Assembly (NCBI RefSeq): GCF_003634825.1
Contig: NZ_RBXD01000001.1
Span: 2,502,501 to 2,566,500 of the forward strand
DNA from: Flavobacterium sp. 123
Lineage (GTDB): Bacteria; Bacteroidota; Bacteroidia; Flavobacteriales; Flavobacteriaceae
DNA length: 64,000 nucleotides
Direction: 5' to 3'
Within the stretch, counting starts at the first letter, position 1. The number at the start of each line of letters is the position of its first letter. Positions 25,796-33,900 of the stretch are shown here, piece by piece. The position numbers and the translations under genes are program-made. The notes beneath the pieces are model-generated. The model ran no database searches. It worked only from the letters and a program-made list of their open reading frames with translations, and was not told where the DNA came from.

Positions 25796-26422
25796 ATGAA
25801 AAAAATAATATTCAGTTTCTTAATTATTATGCTTGCTAGTTTCAGTTTGCATGCTCAAATTCCAGGAACTCCATTTTTCTGGCAACAACAAAAAAAAGTG
25901 GATAAATCATCTGATCCACAGGTAGATCCATTCGTGTTGCCTATACTTCCTACATTAAATTGCAGTAGTCCAGCAGTAGTGTGGAGCGATAATTTTGTTG
26001 TGAAAATTAGTAATGCAGGAGCATTTCCTACTTCAGGACCTATTACAATAAAAATTACAAATCCTAATTTCACTATTCCAAACAATCCTTATTTAAAATT
26101 AACATGGGATTCTGCTGCTACATCCGTAACGTCTTCAACACTAGGTCAGACCTATACAGTAGATAATGGAAACTGGATAGCAACTATTTTAACTAATGGA
26201 GATATAGATTTAGAGTATAATGGAGCACCCTTAGCTCCTAATCAAGATATTTATTTAGGGCTGGGTGTTTATTATGATCAAAGTGCAAATACCTTTTGTG
26301 GTACAGAATGCGGGATTTCTACTATGGGATTAGGTGTGTCTATTATGGAAGGATCCGGCGGTGAGGTTAATTTTAGTAATAATACACAAGTTGTTTTAGG
26401 TAGTGTATTTTGTAATGCATAG
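25796..26422 (+). CDS. Secreted protein of unknown function
   Basis: From the ATG at 25796, 208 residues with signal peptide MKKIIFSFLIIMLASFSLHA. The mature part is beta-rich and looks like one or two Ig-like folds (VVWSDNFVVKISNAGAFPTS, PITIKITNPNF, YLKLTWDSAATSV) with Cys residues in CSS, FCGTECGIS and a final FC. It starts 26 nt after the previous stop. No family is recognised; position in a fibre/T9SS operon suggests a surface role. Confidence 0.72.
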   Translation: MKKIIFSFLIIMLASFSLHAQIPGTPFFWQQQKKVDKSSDPQVDPFVLPILPTLNCSSPAVVWSDNFVVKISNAGAFPTSGPITIKITNPNFTIPNNPYLKLTWDSAATSVTSSTLGQTYTVDNGNWIATILTNGDIDLEYNGAPLAPNQDIYLGLGVYYDQSANTFCGTECGISTMGLGVSIMEGSGGEVNFSNNTQVVLGSVFCNA

Positions 26423-26486
26423 TTTAAAGGAAATTTTAAATAATGAACAATCTAAGTCTCCGCTTTTTTTAAAAAAATATAAAAAC

Positions 26487-27746
26487 ATGAAAAAAATAAC
26501 TAAAAACAAATCACTATTTACACTATTGCTCATATCGTACATTGGTGTAGCTCAAACAGTTAATGTAGGTGACTTATATATTAGTCCTGGCACAATTATG
26601 TCTACAGTAGGAGCAATGGATAATAAGAGTACGGGTAACCTTTTCAACGATGGTGATTTTTATGTCTATAGTCATTATAACAATGACGGTCTTGTAAGTT
26701 TTTCTTCGGGTTCTACTACAGGTATTACTCGTATGAGAGGAATGTTTGGTTACCAAGACATATCGGGTACTATACCGATGGAATGGTATAATGGAGAGTT
26801 TTATAATACTAAAATACAACCCGCTTTTCACTTATCTAATGAAGTAAGTATCTCTGGAACTTCAGATTTTCAGCAAGGGATTATAGATGATGACAATTAT
26901 GGGGGACTTTTGGTTTTTCAAAATGAAGCGGAACATATAAATGTAGATAATGATAGTCATGTTGATGGTAAAGTGAAAAAAAATGGAAATGTGCCTTTTA
27001 TTTACCCAATCGGAGACAAAAATCTATATCGTTTTGCAGGAATTTCAGCACCAGAGCAGTTGTTAAGTAGTTTTACTGGTAAATATTTCTATGATAATTC
27101 TAATTCTTTATATCCACATATTAGTAAATCAAGCTCAATAGGTATTATAAATGATCAAGAATATTGGACTTTAGATAAAACAGCAGGTACATCAGATGTA
27201 ATTCTTACTTTGAGTTGGGACGAATCGACAACAACACCTGCTAATATAATTGTTTCACCACAGAGCGATATACGCATAGTTCGCTGGGACGCTGCCAAAA
27301 ACCTTTGGGTGGATGAAGGAGGAATAGTTGATAGTTTGAATAAAACTGTAACTACCCCAATAAATGTTTCAGGATATAATGTTTTTACAACAGCTAGAAT
27401 TGATGACAGCGTGATATTACCATGTAGTACTTTGTCGGTTTATAATGCTATATCAATGAATAATGATGGTATAAATGATTATTTTAAAATAGACGGATTG
27501 ACAGAATGTTCAGCTGATAATACAGTAGAAATATACAACCGTTGGGGAGTAAAAGTATTTGAGACTAATAATTATGGTTCTAACGGAAATGTGTTCAAAG
27601 GATATTCTGAGGGAAGGACTACAATTTCAAAAGGGCAATTACTTCCTGTAGGAACCTACTTTTATATTTTAAATATCAAATATAAAACAGCAACTAATCT
27701 TACTCAAACGGTAAAAAAATCAGGGTATTTATATCTTAATAATTAA
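26487..27746 (+). CDS. T9SS-exported protein with type B C-terminal sorting domain
   Basis: From the ATG at 26487 the protein has 419 residues with a signal peptide ending YIGVAQ. The N-terminal part is beta-rich with Gly/Asn turns. The last 95 residues are the gliding-motility-associated (CHU_C, type B) T9SS sorting domain: YNAISMNNDGINDYFKIDGL, VEIYNRWGVKVFE, LPVGTYFYILNIKYK, TVKKSGYLYL. It is the only protein in the region with a clear T9SS signal, and sits directly before PorP/SprF and OmpA-type genes, the usual partners for this domain type. It may be the outer-surface anchor or base for the fibres. Confidence 0.87.
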   Translation: MKKITKNKSLFTLLLISYIGVAQTVNVGDLYISPGTIMSTVGAMDNKSTGNLFNDGDFYVYSHYNNDGLVSFSSGSTTGITRMRGMFGYQDISGTIPMEWYNGEFYNTKIQPAFHLSNEVSISGTSDFQQGIIDDDNYGGLLVFQNEAEHINVDNDSHVDGKVKKNGNVPFIYPIGDKNLYRFAGISAPEQLLSSFTGKYFYDNSNSLYPHISKSSSIGIINDQEYWTLDKTAGTSDVILTLSWDESTTTPANIIVSPQSDIRIVRWDAAKNLWVDEGGIVDSLNKTVTTPINVSGYNVFTTARIDDSVILPCSTLSVYNAISMNNDGINDYFKIDGLTECSADNTVEIYNRWGVKVFETNNYGSNGNVFKGYSEGRTTISKGQLLPVGTYFYILNIKYKTATNLTQTVKKSGYLYLNN

Positions 27747-27858
27747 TCAATATCTAAACGGAACTATTTCATTGAACTGATTTTTATTATTACTAAATAA
27801 TGATATCTATAAAATTAATTCCAAAAATATTTTTTTTGACCAGTAAATTTAAAATCAC

Positions 27859-28788
27859 ATGAAAAAAATAATAGTAGTATTTGCTTTTCTCTGTTTGAGC
27901 TTAATTAGTTATGCACAACAAGACTCGCAGTTTACACAATATATGTATAACACGATTAATGTAAATCCAGCATATGCTGGGTCTAGAGAGTCTATGAATA
28001 TTTTTGCTTTGCATCGTACACAATGGGTTGGTTTAGATGGAGCTCCTGTAACGAATACGGCATCAATCAATACTCCAATTAACGGTAGCAATGTAGGATT
28101 AGGGGTTTCTATAGTGAATGATAAAATAGGACCATCGGATGAAAATAATATAGCTGTAGATTTTTCCTATACCATTCACACATCAGACACTTATAAATTG
28201 TCTTTTGGATTAAAAGCAACTGCTAATCTTTTGAATATTGATTTTACGAAGTTGAATAAAGACGATATGAATGATTATAATTTTGACACAAATATTGATA
28301 ATAAGTTTTCTCCGAATATAGGTGTTGGATTTTATTTACATTCTGATAACACCTATATCGGAATATCTGCCCCTAATTTATTGGAAACAAAACATTTTGA
28401 CCGATATGCAGGCACAGGCTCAAATAGTCATATAGCAAGCGAAAAAATTCATTATTATTTAATCGCAGGTCATGTATTTGATTTGAGTTCAGAAGTTAAA
28501 TTCAAACCATCAATACTTACTAAGGTAGTTCAAGGAGCTCCATTGCAACTGGATATATCAGGAAACTTCTTGATAAACGAGAAGTTTGTAGCTGGATTAG
28601 CTTATAGATGGAGTGCAGCTGTAAGTGCAATGGTTGGTTTTCAAGCCACAGACTCTTGGTTTATTGGATATGGATATGATTTAGAAACAACAAGACTAGC
28701 AAATTACAATTCAGGTTCCCACGAGATATTTTTACGTTATGAATTGTTTAAAAAATACGATAAAATTATATCCCCAAGATTCTTTTAA
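27859..28788 (+). CDS. PorP/SprF-family T9SS outer-membrane protein
   Basis: A 309-residue outer-membrane beta-barrel with signal peptide (MKKIIVVFAFLCLSLISYAQ) and the family opening QDSQFTQYMYNTINVNPAYA followed by GSRESMNIFALHRTQWVGLD. SprF-type proteins are needed for surface delivery of specific cargo with type B sorting domains, such as the SprB adhesin. Here it follows such a cargo gene and precedes an OmpA-family gene by 11 nt, the standard three-gene arrangement. It is likely dedicated to the product of 26487, perhaps also to the fibres. Confidence 0.93.
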   Translation: MKKIIVVFAFLCLSLISYAQQDSQFTQYMYNTINVNPAYAGSRESMNIFALHRTQWVGLDGAPVTNTASINTPINGSNVGLGVSIVNDKIGPSDENNIAVDFSYTIHTSDTYKLSFGLKATANLLNIDFTKLNKDDMNDYNFDTNIDNKFSPNIGVGFYLHSDNTYIGISAPNLLETKHFDRYAGTGSNSHIASEKIHYYLIAGHVFDLSSEVKFKPSILTKVVQGAPLQLDISGNFLINEKFVAGLAYRWSAAVSAMVGFQATDSWFIGYGYDLETTRLANYNSGSHEIFLRYELFKKYDKIISPRFF

Positions 28789-28799
28789 CACGACACACT

Positions 28800-30740
28800 A
28801 TGAAAATTAATACTTTATTTTACACTGTTTTTTTTAGCTTAATAATATTACAAGGTTTTGCTCAAAGAGCCAAAGTAGCTTCAGCAGATAAGCAATACGA
28901 CCAGTATGCTTATGTTGATGCAATAGCCACATATGAGCGAGTTGCCGAGAAAGGGTATAAGGATGAAAAAATGTTTCAAAAGTTAGGAAATGCTTACTAT
29001 TTTAATGCAGAGTTGTATAAAGCTGTAAAATGGTATGATGAACTTTTTATAATGAATAAAGACCAAGAGTCGGAATATTATTATAGATATTCACAATGTT
29101 TAAAATCCGTTGGAGATTATGCAAAAGCAGATAAAATGCTTGAAGAATTTAATAAAAAATCGGGTAATGATAAAAGAGCAAAACTCTATATGAGTCATAA
29201 AAACTATCTAGAGGAAATTAAAGCTAATTCTGGTAGATATAATATAGAAAATGCAGGCATTAACTCTGAGTTTTCGGATTATGGGAGCTCATTTTCAGGA
29301 AATAAGTTAGTTTTTACTTCAGCAAGGGATACAGGCGGAATTTCTAAAAAAGTATTCAAATGGACTAATCAATCTTTTACCAATTTATATAGTTCAGATG
29401 TAAAACAGAATGGAGTATTAGGCGAACCAACGCTATTTAGTAAAAATATAAATTCAAAATTTCATGAATCTACCCCAGTTTTTACAAAAGATGGTACAAC
29501 CATGTATTTTACTAGAAATAATTATTTAGATGGTAAAAAAGGAAAAGATAGTAAAAGAATAGTTTTATTGAAGATATATAAAGCTACAAAAAGAAATAAT
29601 AAATGGGTTAATGTTATTGCATTACCATTTAATAGTGATGAATTTAGTGTTGCTCATCCAGCATTAAGTCCAGATGAAAAAACCTTATATTTCGCTTCAG
29701 ATATGCCAGGAACATTAGGGCAATCAGACTTATTTAAAGTCTCAATTAATTTAGATGGAAGTTATGGTAGACCTGAGAATTTAGGAGCAACAATAAATAC
29801 AGAAGGAAAAGAGACTTTTCCATTTATTACAGATGACAATAATGAATTATATTTTTCTAGTGATGGTAGACCAGGCCTTGGAGGACTAGATATTTTTGTT
29901 GCTAAAGTAGAAAAAGATAATCTTTTTAAAGAAATACATAATGTAGGGTCTCCAGTAAATGGTCCTCAAGATGATTTTGCTTTTTTGATTGACAATAAAA
30001 GCAAAAATGGTTTTTTTACTTCAAATAGGGATGGAGGATTAGGATATGACGATATTTATAAATTTACAGAAACTAAAAAACTTACTTGTGAACAAGTTTT
30101 AGCGGGAATAATAACTGATCAAGAAACAGCTTTAGTACTACCAGAGTCCAAGGTCAGTCTATTTGATGAAAAGTTTCAAATCATCAAAGAATATATATCG
30201 GATGATAAAGGTTACTATACTTTTGAAGTTGACTGTGGAAGAACCTATTATGTAAGAGTTGAAAAGCGAGAATATCTAACAAAAGAAGTCCCCGTAATAA
30301 TAGAAAAAATTACAGGAAAAACGGATTTATCTTTGGCTTTGGAAAAACGTACAAAACCTATTCAGATTGGGACTGATTTAGCAAAAACACTTAATATTCC
30401 TATTATTTATTTTGATTTAGACAAATCATTTATTAGAAAAGATGCCGCTTTTGAGTTAGAAAAAGTAGTCGCTGTAATGAAGCAAAACCCCAATATGTAT
30501 ATTGATGTACGTTCGCATACGGATAGTCGTCAAACGCAACAATATAACAAAGAACTATCAGAAAAAAGAGCAAAATCTACTATAGCATGGATGATTAAAC
30601 AAGGCATTGAATCTTCACGATTAACAGGAAAAGGTTATGGAGAAACTCAATTAATAAATAAATGTGCTGACGGAATTTCCTGTACAGAACAAGAGCATCA
30701 AGCAAATAGACGTAGTGAATTTATTATTATATCAATGTAA
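28800..30740 (+). CDS. OmpA-family protein with TPR and PD40 repeats
   Basis: A 646-residue exported protein. After a signal peptide (ends LQGFAQ) come TPR-like helices (residues about 30-140), PD40/WD40-like beta-propeller blades (ALSPDEKTLYFASDMPG, FITDDNNELYFSSDGRPG, FFTSNRDGGLGYDDIY), a carboxypeptidase-regulatory-like domain (about 440-510) and a C-terminal OmpA peptidoglycan-binding domain (YFDLDKSFIRKDAAFELEK, DVRSHTDSRQTQQYNKELSE). It probably ties the outer-membrane PorP/SprF complex to the cell wall. Gap to the preceding stop is 11 nt. Confidence 0.93.
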   Translation: MKINTLFYTVFFSLIILQGFAQRAKVASADKQYDQYAYVDAIATYERVAEKGYKDEKMFQKLGNAYYFNAELYKAVKWYDELFIMNKDQESEYYYRYSQCLKSVGDYAKADKMLEEFNKKSGNDKRAKLYMSHKNYLEEIKANSGRYNIENAGINSEFSDYGSSFSGNKLVFTSARDTGGISKKVFKWTNQSFTNLYSSDVKQNGVLGEPTLFSKNINSKFHESTPVFTKDGTTMYFTRNNYLDGKKGKDSKRIVLLKIYKATKRNNKWVNVIALPFNSDEFSVAHPALSPDEKTLYFASDMPGTLGQSDLFKVSINLDGSYGRPENLGATINTEGKETFPFITDDNNELYFSSDGRPGLGGLDIFVAKVEKDNLFKEIHNVGSPVNGPQDDFAFLIDNKSKNGFFTSNRDGGLGYDDIYKFTETKKLTCEQVLAGIITDQETALVLPESKVSLFDEKFQIIKEYISDDKGYYTFEVDCGRTYYVRVEKREYLTKEVPVIIEKITGKTDLSLALEKRTKPIQIGTDLAKTLNIPIIYFDLDKSFIRKDAAFELEKVVAVMKQNPNMYIDVRSHTDSRQTQQYNKELSEKRAKSTIAWMIKQGIESSRLTGKGYGETQLINKCADGISCTEQEHQANRRSEFIIISM

Positions 30741-30779
30741 ACTGGTGATAGGATCATATTAATTTTAATTTATAAACTT

Positions 30780-31172
30780 ATGAAATCATTTAATAATAAT
30801 TATAGTTTTTTAATTGCAGACCATCATGCGGTTGTTAGGCTTGGTATTGCTGAGATGATGAAAGAGTCTTTAAGATCTATAACAATATATGAGTCAGATA
30901 CAATAGTTGATACTTTCAAAATTTTGAAAGAGACCAGAATAGATTTTATGATTTTAGGTGTCAATTTTCCAGAAACTGACGGTGTTATTAGTGTTGTAAA
31001 TATTAAAAAAATACAACCAGGAATTAAAATTTTAATATTTAGTGATTACAATAAAGATATTTATGAAAAGCGATACTTAAATGCTGGTGCATCTTTATAT
31101 ATTAATAAAATAAGTGGAGAAAAAGAAATAAAGTTAATGCTAAAGAACATTATTGTAGCAGGGCAAAATTAA
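30780..31172 (+). CDS. Receiver-only paralogue lacking phospho-acceptor Asp and DNA-binding domain
   Basis: A 130-residue protein that is a clear paralogue of the LuxR-type regulator at 12685 (NNYSFLIADHHAVVR versus NSYSFLVADDHGVVR; YLNAGASLYINK versus FLKAGASGYLNK). The phospho-acceptor position is Gly60 (MILGVNF versus LILDINF) and the second acidic residue is His15, so it should not be phosphorylated normally. It ends before the linker and HTH; no HTH remnant is readable in any frame after the stop. It starts 39 nt after the OmpA gene. It may be a decaying duplicate, or a stable decoy that pairs with the full regulator or binds the kinases. Confidence 0.85.
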   Translation: MKSFNNNYSFLIADHHAVVRLGIAEMMKESLRSITIYESDTIVDTFKILKETRIDFMILGVNFPETDGVISVVNIKKIQPGIKILIFSDYNKDIYEKRYLNAGASLYINKISGEKEIKLMLKNIIVAGQN

Positions 31173-31247
31173 CAGTAATATTTGAAAAAATTCTTGTAAA
31201 AAAATACCAAAGAAGTTATTTGATAATTATAGTATGCTAGCGTTTTT

Positions 31248-31315
31248 GTAGTAATGATTCTATACAATAATATGAAATATTCTACAAATTGTTTATTTCA
31301 TTGCAAATATCTTTG
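31248..31315 (+). promoter_or_regulatory. Regulated promoter, copy E of the five-copy element
   Basis: GTAGTAATGATTCTAT (31248-31263), 16 bp, TTCTAC (31280-31285), 22 bp, TATCTTTG (31308-31315). The palindrome has changes in both halves, but the third half-site, the -7 box and all spacings match the other copies. The next gene begins about 245 nt downstream. Confidence 0.8.
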
Positions 31316-31560
31316 TATGTGGGATTATTTGAATCTTAATATTTTTTTTCTTTTCAGGTAGCTCTTATATGTTTTTAGTTTTAAGGAATTAAAAATTATA
31401 AGTTAGATTTGGTAGAGTTTAGCTACCTGATTTAGAAAAAAATGAAGCTGATGTCAAAATATATATATTCCTCATAAACAGTTAGTAAGGTGATTATATC
31501 GTAATTGTTGTTAGAAATAAAATATACTTAATCATAATAATTTTTTCTAAATAAAATGTA
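31316..31560 (+). other. Leader with an 8-bp inverted repeat
   Basis: CAGGTAGC (31355-31362) and GCTACCTG (31422-31429) are perfect inverted repeats 59 bp apart within the presumed leader from promoter copy E. They could form the base of a folded leader or be a protein site; neither can be decided from sequence. No gene is seen. Confidence 0.4.
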
Positions 31561-31935
31561 ATGGAGGTATTGAATAAAATGAAGAAAGGATTGGTTTATG
31601 ACAATCAAAAATATTTTTCTAGGTTTTTGAAATATGAATTCGAACAAGAATTTGATTTTAATGTTTGTAGAAATTTTGATTATTTTGATCAAAAATTAAA
31701 TGACTATTCTGTAATAATATTTGTAATCTATTCAGAAGATGAAATATTTGATTTCATTAGTGTATACAAAAAGGGAATCCCAGTAATTGTTTGTTCTTTC
31801 AACAAAATAATATTAGAAAAATTGAAAAAAATGGAAGATATTTCGGTTTTAGATACTTCAAGTTTAAGATCTGAATTAATAATTGAATTGCGTAATTTTT
31901 TCAATTTTTCAATACCTCAATATGTTCAGAAATAG
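31561..31935 (+). CDS. Orphan receiver-like protein
   Basis: A 124-residue protein with the alternating beta/alpha pattern of a response-regulator receiver: KKGLVYDNQKYF, SVIIFVIYSEDEIF, IPVIVCSFNK, ISVLDTSSLRSE. The N-terminal acidic pair and the phospho-acceptor Asp are not recognisable; the third strand ends FVIYSEDE. It has no output domain. The ATG at 31561 or 31579 could be the start; the second is directly before the first beta strand. It is the only gene in its unit, under promoter copy E, and a terminator follows. It is probably a protein-protein regulator of the same system, an inference from the shared promoter. Confidence 0.6.
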   Translation: MEVLNKMKKGLVYDNQKYFSRFLKYEFEQEFDFNVCRNFDYFDQKLNDYSVIIFVIYSEDEIFDFISVYKKGIPVIVCSFNKIILEKLKKMEDISVLDTSSLRSELIIELRNFFNFSIPQYVQK

Positions 31936-32008
31936 AAAACATCTACATCATCTATTCCACATATAATATGTTGATATTTTTATAAAATTCATTGTAAATA
32001 AAAGCAAT

Positions 32009-32055
32009 AAAAGCAAAAGTCCAAGACTAGAAATCTTGAGCTTTTGCTTTTTTGT
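32009..32055 (+). terminator. Terminator closing the fibre region
   Basis: AAAAGCAAAAG (32009-32019) pairs with CTTTTGCTTTT (32041-32051), with an inner CAAGA/TCTTG helix, and is followed by T residues. It closes the last unit of the fibre region. Confidence 0.8.
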
Positions 32056-32083
32056 TTTCTATTTATTTCAAAGTTGAAATTGT

Positions 32084-32284
32084 CTAGTGTTCTGATTTAC
32101 AATTGTCTATTTCAGTATTGTCTTTCTTTATTTTATGTAAATAATATTTTACGAATATTCTTTTTTCAAGATCAATTTTTACAAAACATTTGATTTGTCC
32201 TGTTTTTGATTTAAAAGAACAATTTTTCATCTTGAATAATTTTAATATTTGCATATCAATATAAAAAATAACTAATAATTGCAT
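32084..32284 (-). CDS. Possible small basic protein
   Basis: A 66-codon frame beginning MQLLVIFYIDMQILKLFKMK with internal Met starts, then NCSFKSKTGQIKCFVKIDLE and KRIFVKYYLHKIKKDNTEID. The start is preceded by an A-rich TAAA context normal for this genome. The C-terminal part looks protein-like and basic. It lies alone on the minus strand between two plus-strand units. No family is recognised and it could be chance. Confidence 0.3.
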   Translation of the reverse strand: MQLLVIFYIDMQILKLFKMKNCSFKSKTGQIKCFVKIDLEKRIFVKYYLHKIKKDNTEIDNCKSEH

Positions 32285-32475
32285 TTTATATAATTTAAAT
32301 TAATATTTATTATAAATGTGTTAATTATAGTCTAAATGTATTGTATAATAATTATAGTGTTAAAGTTGCAAATTTTTATATGGAGAAATTTGTAAAAAAC
32401 GGGCTTAACCATATTTTGGTCTGTAATATCTAACTAAACAACAACCATTAAATTTTAACTAAAAAACCAAAAATT
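32285..32475 (+). other. AT-rich upstream region of the MFS transporter
   Basis: No gene is seen. I could not place a convincing TTG / TAnnTTTG pair, and there is no copy of the AGTGAGTACTCACT palindrome found before catB. Confidence 0.4.
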
Positions 32476-33840
32476 ATGCAAAAAATAAATATTCATCATT
32501 TAATTGATAATGCAAAATTCAATAGATTTCATAGGATGGTATTATTCTGGAGTGCATTAATAATCATCTTTGATGGTTATGATTTAGTAATCTACGGTGT
32601 AGTCTTGCCTTTACTAATGGAAAAATGGAATTTAACTCCTCTTGAGGCAGGGACTTTAGGTAGTTATGCCCTTTTTGGGATGATGTTTGGAGCACTTATA
32701 TTTGGAACACTTTCTGATAAAATTGGTAGAAAAAAAGCCATCATTATTTGTATTTTCTTATTTAGCGGATTTACTTTTGTAACTGGTTTTGCAGAAACAC
32801 CATTGCAATTTGGAATTCTTCGCTTTCTTGCAGGTCTAGGAATTGGAGGGGTTATGCCTAATGTGGTCGCTTTAATGACGGAATATTCACCGAAAAAAAT
32901 CAGAAGTACATTGGTAACAATTATGTTTAGTGGCTATTCTGTTGGAGGGATGCTTTCAGCAGGTCTGGGAATTGTATTGATTCCTAATTTTGGATGGCAA
33001 TCTGTATTTTATGTTGGATTAGTACCTATTCTTTTAGTGCCCTTGATTATTAAATTTCTACCCGATTCGGTTGGATTTCTAGTAAAACAAGGTAGAATGG
33101 AGGAATCTGTAATCATACTTTCTAAGATTGACCCAACTTATATTCCTCAGAAAGGAGATGATTTAGAGATAGGTGGAGAAAAAATTAAAGGAGCTAGTGT
33201 TGCAAAATTATTTAAGCACAAACGTGCAGCGAGTACCATTATGTTTTGGATAGCTTTTTTCTGCTGTCTTCTGATGGTATACGGATTGAATTCTTGGTTG
33301 CCAAAATTAATGAATAAAGCGGGTTACGAATTAGGATCCAGTCTTACCTTCTTATTAGTACTCAATTTTGGAGCCATATTAGGAGCAGTTGGAGGCGGAT
33401 GGCTAGGAGATAAATTCAACTTAAAAACTGTTTTGATTTCGTTTTTTGCTGTAGCTGCAATCTCTTTGAGTTTACTTGGTTTCAAAAATTCTACACTTGT
33501 TCTGTATATTTTGATAGCTATAGCAGGAGCAACAACCATTGGAACTCAAATATTATGTTATGCTTATGTAGCGCAATATTATCCAATAAATATTCGCTCT
33601 TCGGGAATTGGTTGGGCTTCAGGAATTGGTCGTATAGGTGCAATATTAGGACCAGTTTTGGGAGGAACATTGATGAGTTTAGAGATGCCTTTCGAGTATA
33701 ATTTTGTTGCTTTTGCAGTTCCAGGAGCTATTGGAGCTTTAGCTGTTTGTTTTATTAGTGTAAAACATAGCCATGACAAAAAAACAGAATTAGAAAAATT
33801 ACAGTTGGCAAAATTGCAAGCTATTGTTGCTGAAGAGTAA
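32476..33840 (+). CDS. Aromatic acid:H+ symporter (MFS, AAHS family)
   Basis: A 454-residue 12-helix inner-membrane transporter. FDGYDLVIYGVVLPLLMEKW in helix 1 with its Asp, GTLSDKIGRKKAII in the loop 2-3 position, GIGGVMPNVVALMTEYSPKK, and GWASGIGRIGAILGPVLGG near the C-terminus match the aromatic-acid symporters BenK, PcaK and relatives. Its position before a porin and the benzoate operon makes benzoate the likely substrate, but 4-hydroxybenzoate cannot be excluded. The porin-like gene follows by 60 nt. Confidence 0.9.
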   Translation: MQKINIHHLIDNAKFNRFHRMVLFWSALIIIFDGYDLVIYGVVLPLLMEKWNLTPLEAGTLGSYALFGMMFGALIFGTLSDKIGRKKAIIICIFLFSGFTFVTGFAETPLQFGILRFLAGLGIGGVMPNVVALMTEYSPKKIRSTLVTIMFSGYSVGGMLSAGLGIVLIPNFGWQSVFYVGLVPILLVPLIIKFLPDSVGFLVKQGRMEESVIILSKIDPTYIPQKGDDLEIGGEKIKGASVAKLFKHKRAASTIMFWIAFFCCLLMVYGLNSWLPKLMNKAGYELGSSLTFLLVLNFGAILGAVGGGWLGDKFNLKTVLISFFAVAAISLSLLGFKNSTLVLYILIAIAGATTIGTQILCYAYVAQYYPINIRSSGIGWASGIGRIGAILGPVLGGTLMSLEMPFEYNFVAFAVPGAIGALAVCFISVKHSHDKKTELEKLQLAKLQAIVAEE

Positions 33841-33900
33841 GCTATTAAAAAATCAATAAATCTTCAATAATTATAGATTTATAAAAAATAAAAAGTAAAG

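Noticed and set aside
26403..26486. Upstream start for the T9SS cargo gene overlapping the previous gene
   Set aside because: It would bury the signal peptide behind 28 residues; the ATG at 26487 gives a normal exported protein.
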